A stretch of 64,000 bases of DNA from Pterobdella sp. o SKG-2022 (GCA_964035795.1 OZ038325.1:3808277-3872276); one strand, 5' to 3'; positions 44,561 through 55,900 are shown, counted from the stretch's first letter. Notes: generated by a model not told the origin, from the letters alone. Translations and numbers: made by a program.

Positions 44561-45235
44561 TATAGATTAATACAAGTGCCTAATAAATGGTATTGAAAAG
44601 GCAGGATGGTCAAAAAAGACATGAATAGAAAAATAAACTTTGAATGGACTTCAAGAAATATAAGTTGAAATTGGAAAAAGACTTAAAAAGGGTTTTCAAC
44701 AATTTGTTTTGTAAATGTAGAAATTAATAACAATTGAAGCTCGATAATGGTGAGTATAATTGAAGCATGATAAATGAACCATGAAAAGGGGGTCATAAAA
44801 ACGGGCAAAATATTGAAATAATATATGAATTAAAATTTATTAAAAAAATAAATGAATTGAAAAATGGAGAATGAAATAAATAGGACTAGAATAATGAAAT
44901 TAAGAATTGAAATTAATACTGAGAACCCATTAAACAAGTAAAAACAAACAAAAACTAAATCGAAGATAAAATGTGAAATTTAGAAATATAAAATTTAATG
45001 AAAGAATGAAAATTTAATGCAAGATCTAAAAATAGGTAAGGAGGAGACCATACAAAGAAATGATATATGGGAGAAACCGACAAAGGATGAATATAAGTCC
45101 CTAAAAAAGAATAAAAATGAAGACGAGCCACAATAAAAAATTTTTCAAACAGAGACTGGGATTGAGAGGTCTTCTCTTGAGGATCGTAGTTCTTTATCTC
45201 TTTTATAGAATATAGTTTTAAATTTTTTTCCATGA
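44561..45235. other. purine-rich, gene-free stretch upstream of element H
   Basis: The plus strand is strikingly A/G-rich and C-poor for about 600 bases (GAAAT, AAATTGAA-type words). It lies at the 5' side of element H and may be its leader. No ORF of note. Confidence 0.4.
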
Positions 45236-45422
45236 AAAAAAATCTGCAGTTTATTCAATTTCCAAGATTTATCTTGTCTCTTGTTAACATTTAATATTGG
45301 AATAGGTATTTCATCAATATTGTATTAATCTTCAAAGGAGAAAATTGTAAAGATAGTTTTTAGTTTTTCCTTTAGTATTTAATATTGGAAAAGAATTATT
45401 TTTTTGTTTTCATAAAGATTAT

Positions 45423-45470
45423 ACTTGATAATGTGAGTTCAACTTACGAAAAGCTTTGTGTTATTATTCA
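45423..45470 (+). repeat. miniature-element core with GAAAAGCTTTGTG
   Basis: 'ACTTGATAATGTGAGTTCAA' followed by 'CTTACGAAAAGCTTTGTG'. This is the same hairpin core as at 28907, 40337 and 56727. It abuts the long inverted duplication at 45487. Confidence 0.6.
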
Positions 45471-45486
45471 GTTGATAAAAGTGTTT

Positions 45487-45782
45487 GTTAAACAAATGAT
45501 TTCAAGTTTTTTCTAAGTAGTTTATTATCTGCCTTGCGAATAGTCTACTTTTTTGCTTCATACAGCACTACACTTTCTATCAGTGTATGGGTTGGGATAG
45601 CTAAAAATGTAGTTACCTACCTAAAACTAACCTTAAAACGTGCACTCAAACAAGTGACCAAGAAAAAGCTAGTCAAGACCCTGATGGAAAGTGCGGTGCT
45701 GTATGAAGCAAAAAAGTAGACTATTTGCAAGGCAGATAATATTACTACTTTTGAAAAAACTTGAAATCATTTGTTTGACTGC
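45487..45782. repeat. long inverted duplication of LINE J coding sequence
   Basis: Arms of roughly 95-100 bases (45487-45583 and about 45688-45782) are near-perfect inverted copies: 'AAACAAATGATTTCAAG', 'ATTATCTGCCTTGC' and 'TAGTCTACTTTTTTGCTTCA' on the left are mirrored on the right. The central about 105 bases plus the right arm encode 'VGIAKNVVTYLKL' and 'QVTKKKLVKTLMESAVLYEA', which matches the C-terminal part of LINE J (KKKLVKTLxWSVAxYAAETW). The arms also hold a non-LINE extension. The structure would form a perfect long hairpin if transcribed. Confidence 0.7.
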
Positions 45783-45799
45783 CTTCAAATTTTGACTAT

Positions 45800-46640
45800 A
45801 ATTGAACCTTTTCAATTTTGCCACTTCAATACTCACATCAAACAATCAGTTCTTCTGCCATTATCAGGTTCCTCAAATCAGGTTCTTCTATCTTCTTCTA
45901 TCTTCAGCCTTTTCAAGGCTCCAAAACCCTCTTCCATTATGTCATTCAGCATTTTTTTCCTGTTTCTTCCTCTTGGTCGTTTTCCTTCCATCCATTCTTC
46001 TAAGGCGATTTTTAGCAAATTTTCGTGACGCAAAATATGGTTATCCATCTGGATTTTCTTCTTTTTATATGCGCCATCAATCCTCTGCTTTCATTAACTC
46101 GGCTTAAGACTTCTTCATTGGTTAGCTTGTCTGTCCACTTCACTTTCTTCATTATTCTCCAGACCCACTTTTCCATAGCTTCCAATCTTTTTTTGTCTGC
46201 CTGGTTAATGGTCCACGTTTCTGCTGCATACGACGCCACACTCCACACCAGAGTCTTGACCAGCTTCTTCTTGGTCTCTTGTCTGAGTCCACCTGTAAGG
46301 ATTGGTTTAAAGTGAATAAATACATTTTTAGCTATTCCAATCCGTACCCTAGTGTCTTTTTCGGTATAACCATTTTCCGAAAAATAGCTTCCCAGGTACT
46401 TAAAGTCTTTAACTTGCTCAAGTGCGACTCCGTCAAGGGTTATACGACCATGCCAGGTTTTCTTTCAAACTTCATGGTTTTGGTTTTTTGGCTATTTATT
46501 TTCATTCCATAACTCTTAACCACTCTATTCGTTTCTTCCATAATACTCTGTAGTCCTTTCTCTGTTCCAGCTACCATGGTTTGGTCATCTGCAAACCTTA
46601 CTGCTTTGATCAGTACTTTCCCTACGTTGACCCCGGTATG
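45800..46640 (-). mobile_element. APE-type LINE, family J, RT 3' half
   Basis: The reverse strand reads 'VLIKAVRFADDQTMVAGTEK' (catalytic FADD intact, about 46590) and 'VVKSYGMKINSQKTKTMKF'. A decayed stretch includes 'VRIGIAKNVFIHF'. Then come 'WSVASYAAETWTINQADKKR', 'LEAMEKWVWRIMKKVKWTDK' and 'LTNEEVLSRVNESRGLM'. It is 5'-truncated just upstream of motif C, where a Z2 fragment in the opposite direction begins. Confidence 0.75.
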
Positions 46641-46945
46641 GAAGGCATTCAACAATATATCTTCTATGTTATAGGGTGAAAAACACACATGGAATGTCAA
46701 AGAAAAAATTTATGGGACATGTGTGAGACTTATCATGACATATGCCTCAGAAACTTGGGTGGTAAGGTCCGTTGAAAAGAGTATTTTGAGAAGAGCGGAA
46801 AAATGGATGCTTCGAATGATGTGTGGTGTGCAGCTAGCTGAAGGTATGAGTACAAAGGAATTGATGGTTAGATTGGGGTTGGTTAGTACGATTGTTGAAG
46901 CGGTGAGGCAAGGAAGTTCGAGATGACTGGGTCATATTGTAATAG
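46640..46945 (+). mobile_element. Z2 LINE C-terminal fragment
   Basis: It matches the C-terminal part of Z2: 'MTYASETWVVRSVEKSILRR', 'MLRMMCGVQLAEGMSTKELM' and 'LGLVSTIVEAVRQGSSR'. It breaks at both ends. Confidence 0.75.
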
Positions 46946-48560
46946 AGGTTTTTGCTGATCTACCACGAAAACGACCTCCAGACAAAGGCAGTTCAAATAC
47001 GTCTTTGATACACATGAATGAACGTCTCACGTGACCATACCAACAAAGACGACGGCTCCGTAGTTGCATCCCTATGCCAAGGATTTTGAGTTTTGTGAGA
47101 AAGACTGAAGATGGACTTTTGTGGCCTAACGCCACATATTTAGCGCATCATGGATCTATCGTTTCGATGTAGCCTTTGCAGAGCAGCAGCTGTTAGGGCC
47201 CAGTTTTAACTGCCATATAACAAGGAAGAACGTACACAAAATGTGTACAATTTGCCACGAGATTTCGAAGTTATAATTTTAAAGGTTAATATTAGAAACA
47301 GTTTTTTGAATTCACCTCAAACAACTAAATATCTGTTGAGAACTGCTAACTCAAAACCTCTACTTGCACACAACATATCACCAAGGAAGCAAAGTTTTGG
47401 CGCAACATTTATTGTGGCTTTACCAAAAGTAACCTCTTCGACAGGCTATTTATCCAAAAACAGGCGCTAAGTTGAAACAGCGAGAGTATACATAAACTTG
47501 ATCTTTCAGCTTCCAAGACAAACCGCTACATTTTTTGTGGATCCATTAAGAGCATGTTGAGCAAAAAATTGATTTGACGCCAACACTTTTGCGGCATACA
47601 ATACAAGGAAAAGCTCCAGAATCTTTCGGGTTTTTAGAAACGAGAAACATGAATAAGGTTTTTTTGGATTTAACCCGCAATCCTTTCTTTTTCTATTTCC
47701 AGTTTCCATTTTTTCAAACTTTGGCATACAATCGTCTAGCGATTATGAAATTAAAACCAGTTCATCAACAAATAAAAGTTCCCAGAAAACACCAATTCTA
47801 AATTCTCTAAACAAAGCTTCCAAAACAAAAATAAAAAGTGGAAGGTTTAATACAGATCCCTGATGTAAATCAACATTTCACCAAACTCATCGCTGAGCTG
47901 GTTATAAATGCGTACTCGACTCTCCTCCAAAGTACATACGCTGAACCACACGGACAGCCAACAATTCAACCCCGAGCTTTCTCGTTGCCAGCCAAATCAT
48001 TTTACACGAGACTCGAGAAAAGGCCTCAAAAAAAAACAAAAGTTGTTTTTTGACGACTATATATATTTGCTGGAACTGACGAACAATAAAAACTGTGTCA
48101 GTGGCGTTTCTACCAGAAGCGAAGCCAAACTGCATTTCATCAATATCCATCATTTTTCTGATTCGTTCCTTTGAGACGTGCTCAATAAGCTTCATCACAC
48201 GACCTGTGAGCTTGAGGCCTTTATAATTTCCTCGATTCAAAGCATCCTTTCTTTTGCAGAAATTTACAATGATGCTATCACGTCAATCAGCAGGAACATC
48301 TCAGCAAAAACTGATTTAATGAACCGGGCCAAAACTTTTTACCCTACAGATTCAGATGCCTTAAACATTTTGGTCACTATGCCAGAAGATCCCGCTACTT
48401 TGCGACATTTCATTTTTTTTATGGCATCACCGACCTGTGACAGTATGACAAAAGGAGGGGGTCCTAGTATCAGTCAAACAAAAGAAACTTGCTAAACCAA
48501 TCGAACTCAACATTTGATAGCTTTTTATGATGCCCATACCAAGCATCCATTTTTTGGGCT
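46946..48560 (-). mobile_element. RTE-like LINE, family Z3, 3' half (broken)
   Basis: From 48560 down there are RT fingers, 'MNRGNYKGLKLTGRVMKLIE', 'MDIDEMQFGFASGRNATDTV', a catalytic box decayed to 'LLFVDELVL' (about 47775), the zinc finger (47600-47500) and C-terminal 'RWYGHVRRSFMCI' (about 47040) and 'GGRFRGRSAKT'. It lacks the 228-bp insertion found in the copy at 35762-39432 and so gives the empty site. It is 5'-truncated in the connector. Confidence 0.75.
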
Positions 48561-48955
48561 CCGCTGTTCTGCATTTATGTCAGAGAGCATTACCGGCAGC
48601 TGGGCAACTTCTTCGGAGAACTCAGAAGCCTCCCAGCAGCGAGTCTAGCGCTTCTGAAGACCATTTTCAGACGTCTGAGATGACTTTAAAAAAAACATCT
48701 TAAATATCGACATCTATACTCATTACCACAACATCTCAATAACCGACATCTACAACAAAATCTTTTCATACGACAACAACGACAAGAATCATTTTCTCTC
48801 TCGAAGAACAGTGCACAAGGAAATCTAGGAATCATCAACTACAATTATAACGACAATCTTTCCACGTCACATAATATCAAATTTTCGAATGTCAACAAGA
48901 ACACCAGAACCAAAATAGTGAAAATCGACATCTACCTGGCAGAGAAACACTACCT
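48561..48955. other. no gene seen; ACGACA-rich sequence
   Basis: This stretch is unusually C- and A-rich on the plus strand (CATCTACAAC, ACGACAACAACGACAAG). It may be the 5' part of the zinc-finger element that follows. Confidence 0.3.
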
Positions 48956-49540
48956 GTGCTTGTAGTACAATCAACCACGAATTCAAATGTAAGGAAAATG
49001 GTGTGGCAAAACATGCAAAAGAAATGCAGGTCTGTCGATACATATGAAAAGAATGCACAAGATGCTGCAAACGCGAATAGAAATAGCCTGGGCACACTGC
49101 CGAAAGAGATTCAACCAAGAAGCGACCTGGAAAAACCATAAAAAAACGTGTAATGGAGAAAAGGTCAATGGCAAAAAGTTCAAATGTGGAATGTGTGGGC
49201 ACTGGAGAAACAAGACAAATCGGACGACACATTAGGAAATATAAGAATGCACCAATAGACCACACCAGCAAGAACTAAAAAAACAAAAACAAAACAATGC
49301 CAAAACTCTTAGCGTATACTGTCAGCCATGAACATGGCCATAAATATACGCACATGCTAATAACCCTCCCAAAGTCGGGTCTCTTAGGCTTCATAATAAT
49401 GCGAAAAAAGAGTAGACAAGACAAGACAAGCAGAGGCGCTGTTTCCGTCAATTCCACTGCAAAAATGTATAGAACTAATTACCAAAAAACTGAAAACAAA
49501 TATGGATTTGAAAAAACGAACAAAGCTGACTTTTAATGAA
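48956..49540 (+). pseudogene. C2H2-type zinc-finger fragment, probably of a LINE
   Basis: With frame changes the plus strand reads 'KCKWCGKTCKRNAGLSIHMK' (about 48985-49045), 'AHCRKRFNQEATWKNHKKTC' (49090-49150) and 'FKCGMCGHWRNKTNRTTH' (49180-49235): three C2H2-like fingers. LINE proteins of some families carry such arrays. There is no RT in the vicinity, so the parent is unknown. A host zinc-finger pseudogene is the alternative. It ends close to the SINE at 49621. Confidence 0.5.
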
Positions 49541-49620
49541 ATAAAGGATCTGATAAGCCTTTGCATTTCGTCTTTTGACTTCCTATACAACAATAAAAAC
49601 TACTACGCATGACGCCACTT

Positions 49621-49797
49621 GTCGGCCCATATAGCTCAATGGTTGAGCTTTAGACTAATTATCTAAAGTTACCGGGCTCAATCCCGCGTGGGCTGACAAT
49701 TAGCAGTGTGTTTTCACTACATTAAATTTGTAGCAACCGCATTGATTTATAAGAAAAAGCGCTTTATAAATACCGAGTTACCTTACATCACATTACT
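49621..49797 (+). mobile_element. tRNA-derived SINE, copy 2
   Basis: The head 49621-49697 starts GTCGGCC and ends GGCTGAC (a 7-bp acceptor stem with one G-U pair). It has a D arm GCTC/GAGC, anticodon stem TTAGA/TCTAA with loop CTAATTA, and a decayed B box 'GGGCTCAATCCC'. The tail (49698-49797) matches copy 1 at 575-680. As in copy 1, the T stem is mispaired in the same way, so the mismatch belongs to the SINE family rather than to later decay. Confidence 0.75.
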
Positions 49798-49804
49798 CCG
49801 AACC

Positions 49805-50215
49805 CATTGGCCTCAACTTAATAGTGACCATAGCTCAAGTGTGGATCGACCACACTATAAATGAGGCAATAAAAATTTCAAAAAAAGGAAATAACAAAGC
49901 ACCGCAAGCCCTAAAGGTCTACATGGATTATACATTCGGGATCATGCAAAAAAAGCATCAACAATAATACACTCAGTGTTCATAAATATTTTGAACGAAA
50001 TAGATCCAAAAATGAGTTTTACATGTGAAATAGAAGTTAACTACCAAATATAATTCTTTAACACATTTGTCATCAGAGAAGAAGACGGGAGTTTATCGAC
50101 AACAGTTTACCGGTAACCATTACACACGTGGTTAACAATAAACCCTCAATCTAGCCATATGACTAAGAGTGTTCAAAAGAGCTCTATCCCGGGTCTACAA
50201 GTCATGTTAAAATAA
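49805..50215 (+). mobile_element. Penelope-like element RT fragment (PLE-3)
   Basis: The frame reads 'LKVYMDYTFGIMQKKHQQ' (catalytic YVDDTF changed to YMDYTF). It continues with decayed 'FTCEIEVN', 'EEDGSLSTTVYR'-like sequence and 'VFKRALSRVYKSC' at the end. It is a short central RT piece, inactive and truncated on both sides. It begins right after the SINE tail. Confidence 0.6.
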
Positions 50216-50454
50216 GCTACATTTTAAAAAAATGATTTTCTAATTAAAAATTTTGAAGACAATGGCTATAAAAAAATTTACACCAAGTTGTCCAAACATA
50301 TTTATTATTATTATTAAAGGCATACGACTAATCTATCAAAGATATCATCACACCTATCACAGTAAAATTAAAATAAGAATAAAAATGTATATATTGAATA
50401 TATTGTCGAGCAACAATCAGAACGAAAAAATAAAATAAAATGGGATTATTGTTG
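50216..50454. other. no gene seen
   Basis: AT-rich spacer. Confidence 0.4.
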
Positions 50455-52255
50455 GAAGGAATAGTTGAGGTCAATTGTTTCAACGAGAAGTTACCATTAT
50501 TTTCTGTCTTCTGCTGTCTTGCGAAGTTCCGTTAAATCGTCTATAGTAGATAGCTTTAGTGGTATTTTGAGGTTTTCACTGATAAGACAGTTGGTAGCGT
50601 TATACAAGGTCTTCCTCTAAAACAAGGTATTTCGTTTCGATATTTTTGAAGTATATCTTCATTGCTTTTTTGGCTGGCAAGTTTTCATCCGATCTCAGAA
50701 TGTGACCTAACAGACTCCACCGTAGTTTAGCGGCATGTTGGCTTATAAAAATACTTTTGGTTTTTTCATAAAGAGTTTTGTTACTGATAACTCTAGGGTA
50801 AGTAATGCCCATTAGTTTTTTTAGTTGTTTCCTGTGGTGGGCATCAATGAGTTGCCAAGATTTTGTTTTGAGAGCCCATATTCCACAGTTATATGTGTAT
50901 AGGAAAGACTAAGGCTTTGTAGAAATTGATTTTTCTTCTTTCTGACACTCCTTTAGCCCTTTTCCATAAGTTTAATAGCTTTCCAAATGCGATAGAAGAG
51001 AGTGTCTTCTTTTACTGTTTTCGTCATCTCCTAGCTAAGAGCCAAGTTTTTTCGTGAGACTCCACGATTCATCTTTGCTTCTTTCGAGATTGTTGATTTC
51101 TGTTTTAGACGGGTTGCATCTAAGGTTCCATTTCTGAAAAGTTTTGTTTATTATATTGATACATGATTTAACAGCCTTGTCGTTTTCAACTATAAGGTCA
51201 ATGTCGTCTGCGTAGATCATTTCCGGTATGATTTCGTTTTTGAGCTGAGATCGAGCTTCTCTGAGAGCCGCTTCCAAGTATACCACAAAAAGAATGAGAC
51301 TGAGTCCATCTCCTTGAAGAGATCCTATTTCTGTATTGACTCTGGTTTTTATACTTCCAAAACGAACGTTTATTCCAGTACCATTTAATAGTGTGTATAT
51401 TATTCTGAGATCGTTGGGTTTTATTATGTTTTTCAGTATTTCCAATAATTTTCTCTGATCTATAGTGTCGAAAGCACTACTCAGGTCTACTCCTAGTATT
51501 TTGAAGCTTTCTTTTTTTGTATTAATGCGCTTAGCCATTTGTGGGTCCATACTATATCACTTGTACTTCTATCTCGGCGATATGCGGATTGAGAAGCAAA
51601 AAGATATGCATCAACGTCGTCTCTGATTTTTCTGAGAGCTATTGTTGACAGGGTTTTTCTAATCATGGACAAAAGTATTATGGGTCTGAGATTTTCGATA
51701 TTTCCTATTGGTTTATTGGGTTTTTGCAGAAGGATTAGGTTCCCATCAGTAATGTTTTTTGTGGGTTTTTGCTCATTTACAATTTCAATGAGCAGTTCAG
51801 TTAAAGCTGATATATATATATGGCTGGTGCAGATTTGATTTGTTCTGCTTTGATGTTGTCAAGGCCACATGCTTTTTATTTTTCGGACATGAAATTGCTG
51901 TGTTGACTTTGTCTTCAGTGATGTTTGTTTGGTTGTTGTTGGTTGATGGTGTGGAGGTCTTGTTGGTGATTGGGTGTTTGTACTTTGAGTGGAACTATTC
52001 AGAGACAATTTTTGTTTTGATTTTGAGGCATATTATTATTTGTTCATAATGCCTTTGTTTATGTTCTAGGATATTAAAATAGAAGCCGTTTTTGCTTGTC
52101 CATTCCGTCGGAAGTGATTTTGTTTCCTGTAATGCTACAATGTCCAAATGATATTTTTGGCAATCGTATTCCAGATTATTTTTTGCCATTTCTTCATTTA
52201 TGCCTCTTATGTTGAATGTAGCAAAACGCATTATCGTCAAATCAAATTTCGTATA
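50455..52255 (-). mobile_element. APE-type LINE, family K, internally deleted
   Basis: It starts with a clean endonuclease N-terminus ('MTIMRFATFNIRGINEEMA', 'LDIVALQETKSLP', 52248-52110). It jumps at about 52000 to the RT region with an intact open frame 51550-51035 ('FKILGVDLSSAFDTIDQRKL', 'GSLQGDGLSLILFVVYLEAA', 'EMIYADDIDLIVENDKAVKS', 'NPSKTEIN') and ends with 'LRWSLLGHILRSDENLPAKK' (about 50710). The rest of the endonuclease is missing. A longer relative lies at 60655-62940. Confidence 0.75.
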
Positions 52256-52864
52256 TAGACTTTAAGTTTTTTTCGTTTCAATTTTAGTAGTTTTAATATT
52301 TTATATAAAGAATGAAGAAAAACTTATAAACCCAAAAAATCAAAACCATTTTTTTAACCTATCACTTACAAGACAACGGGTTGTTTCGGTTCTTCTACTG
52401 CTAGTTTTGTTGAAGACAAGATAGAAGCTTCGATGAAATGACGGATGATCCTTTAGAGATAACCTAGTTTTGTCAGAAGGTCTCTCAAATGGAATTTTTC
52501 GTGGAAATGCAGCCAGTATTCTTTTTTGTCTAAATTCTTTATTTTTCTCTTACATAATTAATCAATTAAATTAACTTTTTTATTAGAAATATTGTGTAGA
52601 ATGTAGATATTTATGCATCATTCATTAACTTCACACGACAATTAGGTTCTTTTTTAAATTATAATTTTTATCATTCCAATGTTTTTATTGATGATTTTCA
52701 CTTTTTTTGTTGTTGTTCCATTACTATTTTTTATTTAAACTAACTAAAACTTGTCTAAATAATTGTAAATTTTGAAAAGCAAAGAATACAAAAACTTTTC
52801 AAAAAGAATTTCATTCATTGGAAATTAACTTTTTATACGCGCCGAATTCATCATTTGTAGTGAA
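52256..52864 (+). promoter_or_regulatory. upstream region of CDT1
   Basis: About 600 bases of AT-rich sequence separate the LINE K endonuclease start (transcribed away) from the CDT1 ATG. The two 5' ends are divergent. The only notable site is a CG-rich E2F-like box just before the ATG (52838-52846). No clear TATA element can be singled out in such AT-rich DNA. Confidence 0.4.
52838..52846 (-). promoter_or_regulatory. E2F-like site 19 bases upstream of the CDT1 ATG
   Basis: The minus strand reads TTCGGCGCG, which matches the E2F consensus TTTSGCGC at 7 of 8 positions. It contains the only CGCG in several hundred bases. CDT1 is an E2F target in animals, so function is plausible but inferred. 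Confidence 0.35.
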
Positions 52865-52997
52865 ATGTCTCAATCGAAGATCAGCGATTTTTATAATGTG
52901 AGAAAAAAACAAAATACTGGTAATAAAAATTTCAAAATTAGAAAACCCAAGAAAGTTAGACAAACAGATATATTTGACCTGCTTCGGGAAAAAAAAG
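52865..52997 (+). CDS. CDT1: CDT1 exon 1: PIP degron
   Basis: The exon starts at the ATG and encodes 'MSQSKISDFYNVRKK'. Residues 3-10 (Q-x-x-I-S-D-F-Y) fit the PCNA-interacting box, and K14 is the basic residue at +4 that CRL4-Cdt2 degrons require; Ser replaces the usual Thr before Asp. This predicts PCNA-coupled destruction in S phase. A later 'VRQTDIFDLLREKK' echoes the box but lacks the aromatic pair. The donor G|GTTTGG is weak, chosen because it alone matches the phase of exon 2. Confidence 0.8.
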
Positions 52998-55900
52998 GTT
53001 TGGAAGATGTTATTTTGAAGTGAAATTTAATTTATTATTTTTAATATTAATTATTCAAAGTTATAGTAACAAATGAAGGCACGAAAGATCAAAATAAAAT
53101 TGCAACCAATAAATCAAATATACCTAATCTAGAAGGGTCGCTTCGATTGACAAGTGAAAAGGATGTAGGTGTAGAACGGGTATCTAAATATCAAACAGAC
53201 AGGTTTTGTGTGAAAAATCATGATACATCAACGAAGGTAAAAGACATTCTAAATGAAAATGATTTTGAAAGTAAATCAAAACAGTTGGAAGAAAATATTT
53301 CTGAAGACACAAAACAACATATTAGTTTGGAAAATAAGAAAAAAAATTATCAAAATAATAGTAAATTGGCTGCATTGGAAAGAATTTCTGACAAAGCCAA
53401 CAAAAATATCACTTCAGCTTATCAAAGAGAGCAGTTACTCACACCAAACTTAAGACAAACAACATCTGTTGCAAAAAAACTTCTTTCAAGCTCAACAAAA
53501 GAACCATTATCAAATGATAAAAAAAACTTAAAACAAGTTCAAACACCAAAGAAACAGCCTATGACTCCCGTTGTGACTCCTACAAAAAGACTTCGCATAA
53601 GCCCTATGAAACTTCTAGAAGAGATGCAGAGTCCATCCAAAAAGCTGCATTTGGAAGATTTCAGTAAATTCCATTCTAGTCCATCAAAATTGTCCGTTTT
53701 TTCTCCTATCAAGAAAAAGTAAAACTTTGATTTTCAATATTTTTCAGTTTTCATTATTTGTTAGAGCTCATGAAAAGTCATTGATATTAAAGCTAAAAAT
53801 AAAATAAGATACAACACAATACCAATGATCTTTAACTATTGTTGTGTTATGTAACTTATTTAGTGACCAAATATTTTTTAATAGTTTGATACATTTTTTA
53901 GTTCATCTTTAAATCTTTTCTATCAATACTCACAGCTCAGAAAAGGCCTGTACAAAGTTCAAATACTTGACAAAAACAGACTCTACAACCTTACCTCTCC
54001 CTCATTCATATACTTCCTTATACCACTTATTTTCCAACCTTGACCTTGTCATCAGTATTTTCAATACAAGACAACAAATCTGTACATTTGATAAGGTGAG
54101 CCAAATGCCTAAAAAATCTTGTATGTTTGAGGTTTGTTCGTAGATGTGTTTTTTAATATGTTTTTACATTCTTGGGGCAACGATAAGTTGCACCAAAATT
54201 AAACCCTGTAGTTTAATATTATAACTTGAATAACAGTAGCCTTTGTAACAGATATCAACTAACTGATATTCTGGTATCATTGCCATTTGGCATAGCAACT
54301 GGCAATTTTCAACAAGGCAAACTGTCCAAGCTTGAGAGTAGTGGATTTTGAATTTGATAATTCGAAGCTGGACGTTAACTTGGACTGGCAGTGTATAAAA
54401 ATTTTTTCCAAACAAATGGCTTATTTTTATAAATTATTCTATAGTAGTATCTCCAAGCTAGGCTATCTGCTGTCTACACCAGTTACTTTGTCATGTATAG
54501 CAGTATAATCTAATAAAATTTCTTTTAAATATTCTTTGAAAAGAGTTTGGTTTATCAATAAATCTAATTAGATTATTTTGTTGCCCATGTCCCAGTAACT
54601 AGGGTTGACAGCAGCCAGTCTAGCTTATTGATACTAGAATAGAGTAATCTATAATAAAGGCCATTTTCAAAAAGCTCAACCCTTGGCAAAGGAAAACGGG
54701 CTATAAAAAGGATTTGATTGATTGATTGATTGATTGATTGTTTAGATCCTCAAGTAAGTGTTGTTGATTGTAAGGTCATTGAATTTGTTGGAAAAACCAA
54801 TTTGTTATCTAAGTGATATGATTGGTGCAGGAGGAGGAACAGAACCTAGTACTATTGCCTGTGTAAGATCTGGTTGGAAGAGCTTCAGGGTACTGCTTCT
54901 ACTGTTATCTAGTCAGGTCATTCCACTTAAAAAGAGGCGTTCATATGGTGCTTGGGTCAGGGGTGTTATATTTATGTTAGTAAGACCTAGCCTTTTCAGG
55001 AGGAAGATATTACCGGAATTTCCAGAGCTGATAAGATGATGATCAGATAGATTTACAATATAAGCTTGAAGGATGGCAGGTTATCAGAAGAAGTAAGGGA
55101 CAGACTGGGAATTTCAGACATCACTGACGTGGTTTGGGTATGTTACAAGGGTGGATACTGTAAACCCAGCAAGTGCCTGCAGATATGTCGAGATAGAGGG
55201 TAAGAGAGAAAAAGGAAGTCCAAGAAAAAAATGGTCCCAGGTATTAAGCAATAACCTTAGAAAAATGAAACTCCACCCTGAAATAGCCCAAGGCATATGG
55301 AAAAAAGCCATTATGAGACCCCATCTTACCCATGCTAGCATTGAAATAAATGTAAAACTTTGCTGATGATGATGAAAAGTTTCAAATTATTCTGCAATAA
55401 AATAACTACCCTAGCACACCATTGCTGAATCCACTTCTTAAAAATCCTAGATTGGATCATAGATAGGAAGAAAATCAATTTTTGCTGCCTAAGAGGTTCG
55501 TTAGGAGAAAAACCTAAAGATAAATATAAATTTATCTGGGATCAGCTATATCAGAAAATGTTTCCTTAAAATCAAAGCTGTAAATTTTGTTTAAATCACC
55601 TCATCTTTGTTTTTGCGGCATTTTGATCAACTTGAAAAATAGTTTTTTATGTTGAATGATTATACTATTAGTTTCATCATTATCTTAAAATTACATTTAT
55701 CATTTCAAATTCGTTAAAAACCAATTACAGGTGAAGATTGCAGTTGATAAAATGGACAAGGCGTAAGTTTTTCAATAGTATTGATATTTATATAATACAC
55801 CATAAGTTTTTACTCATGCAGTAGGCCATTGAAAATCCCTATACCTAAAATCCACATTCATTAATATTTATTATGAAACTTTTGTTTTGAAGTAAAAAGC

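Noticed and set aside
49044..49235. A host C2H2 transcription factor
   Set aside because: The fingers need frame changes, there are no splice sites, and the flanks are transposons. It is kept as a pseudogene fragment only.
53147..53722. A stand-alone 191-codon gene
   Set aside because: It has no ATG at the start of the frame, and its stop lies one base after a phase-matched splice donor. It is CDT1 exon 2.
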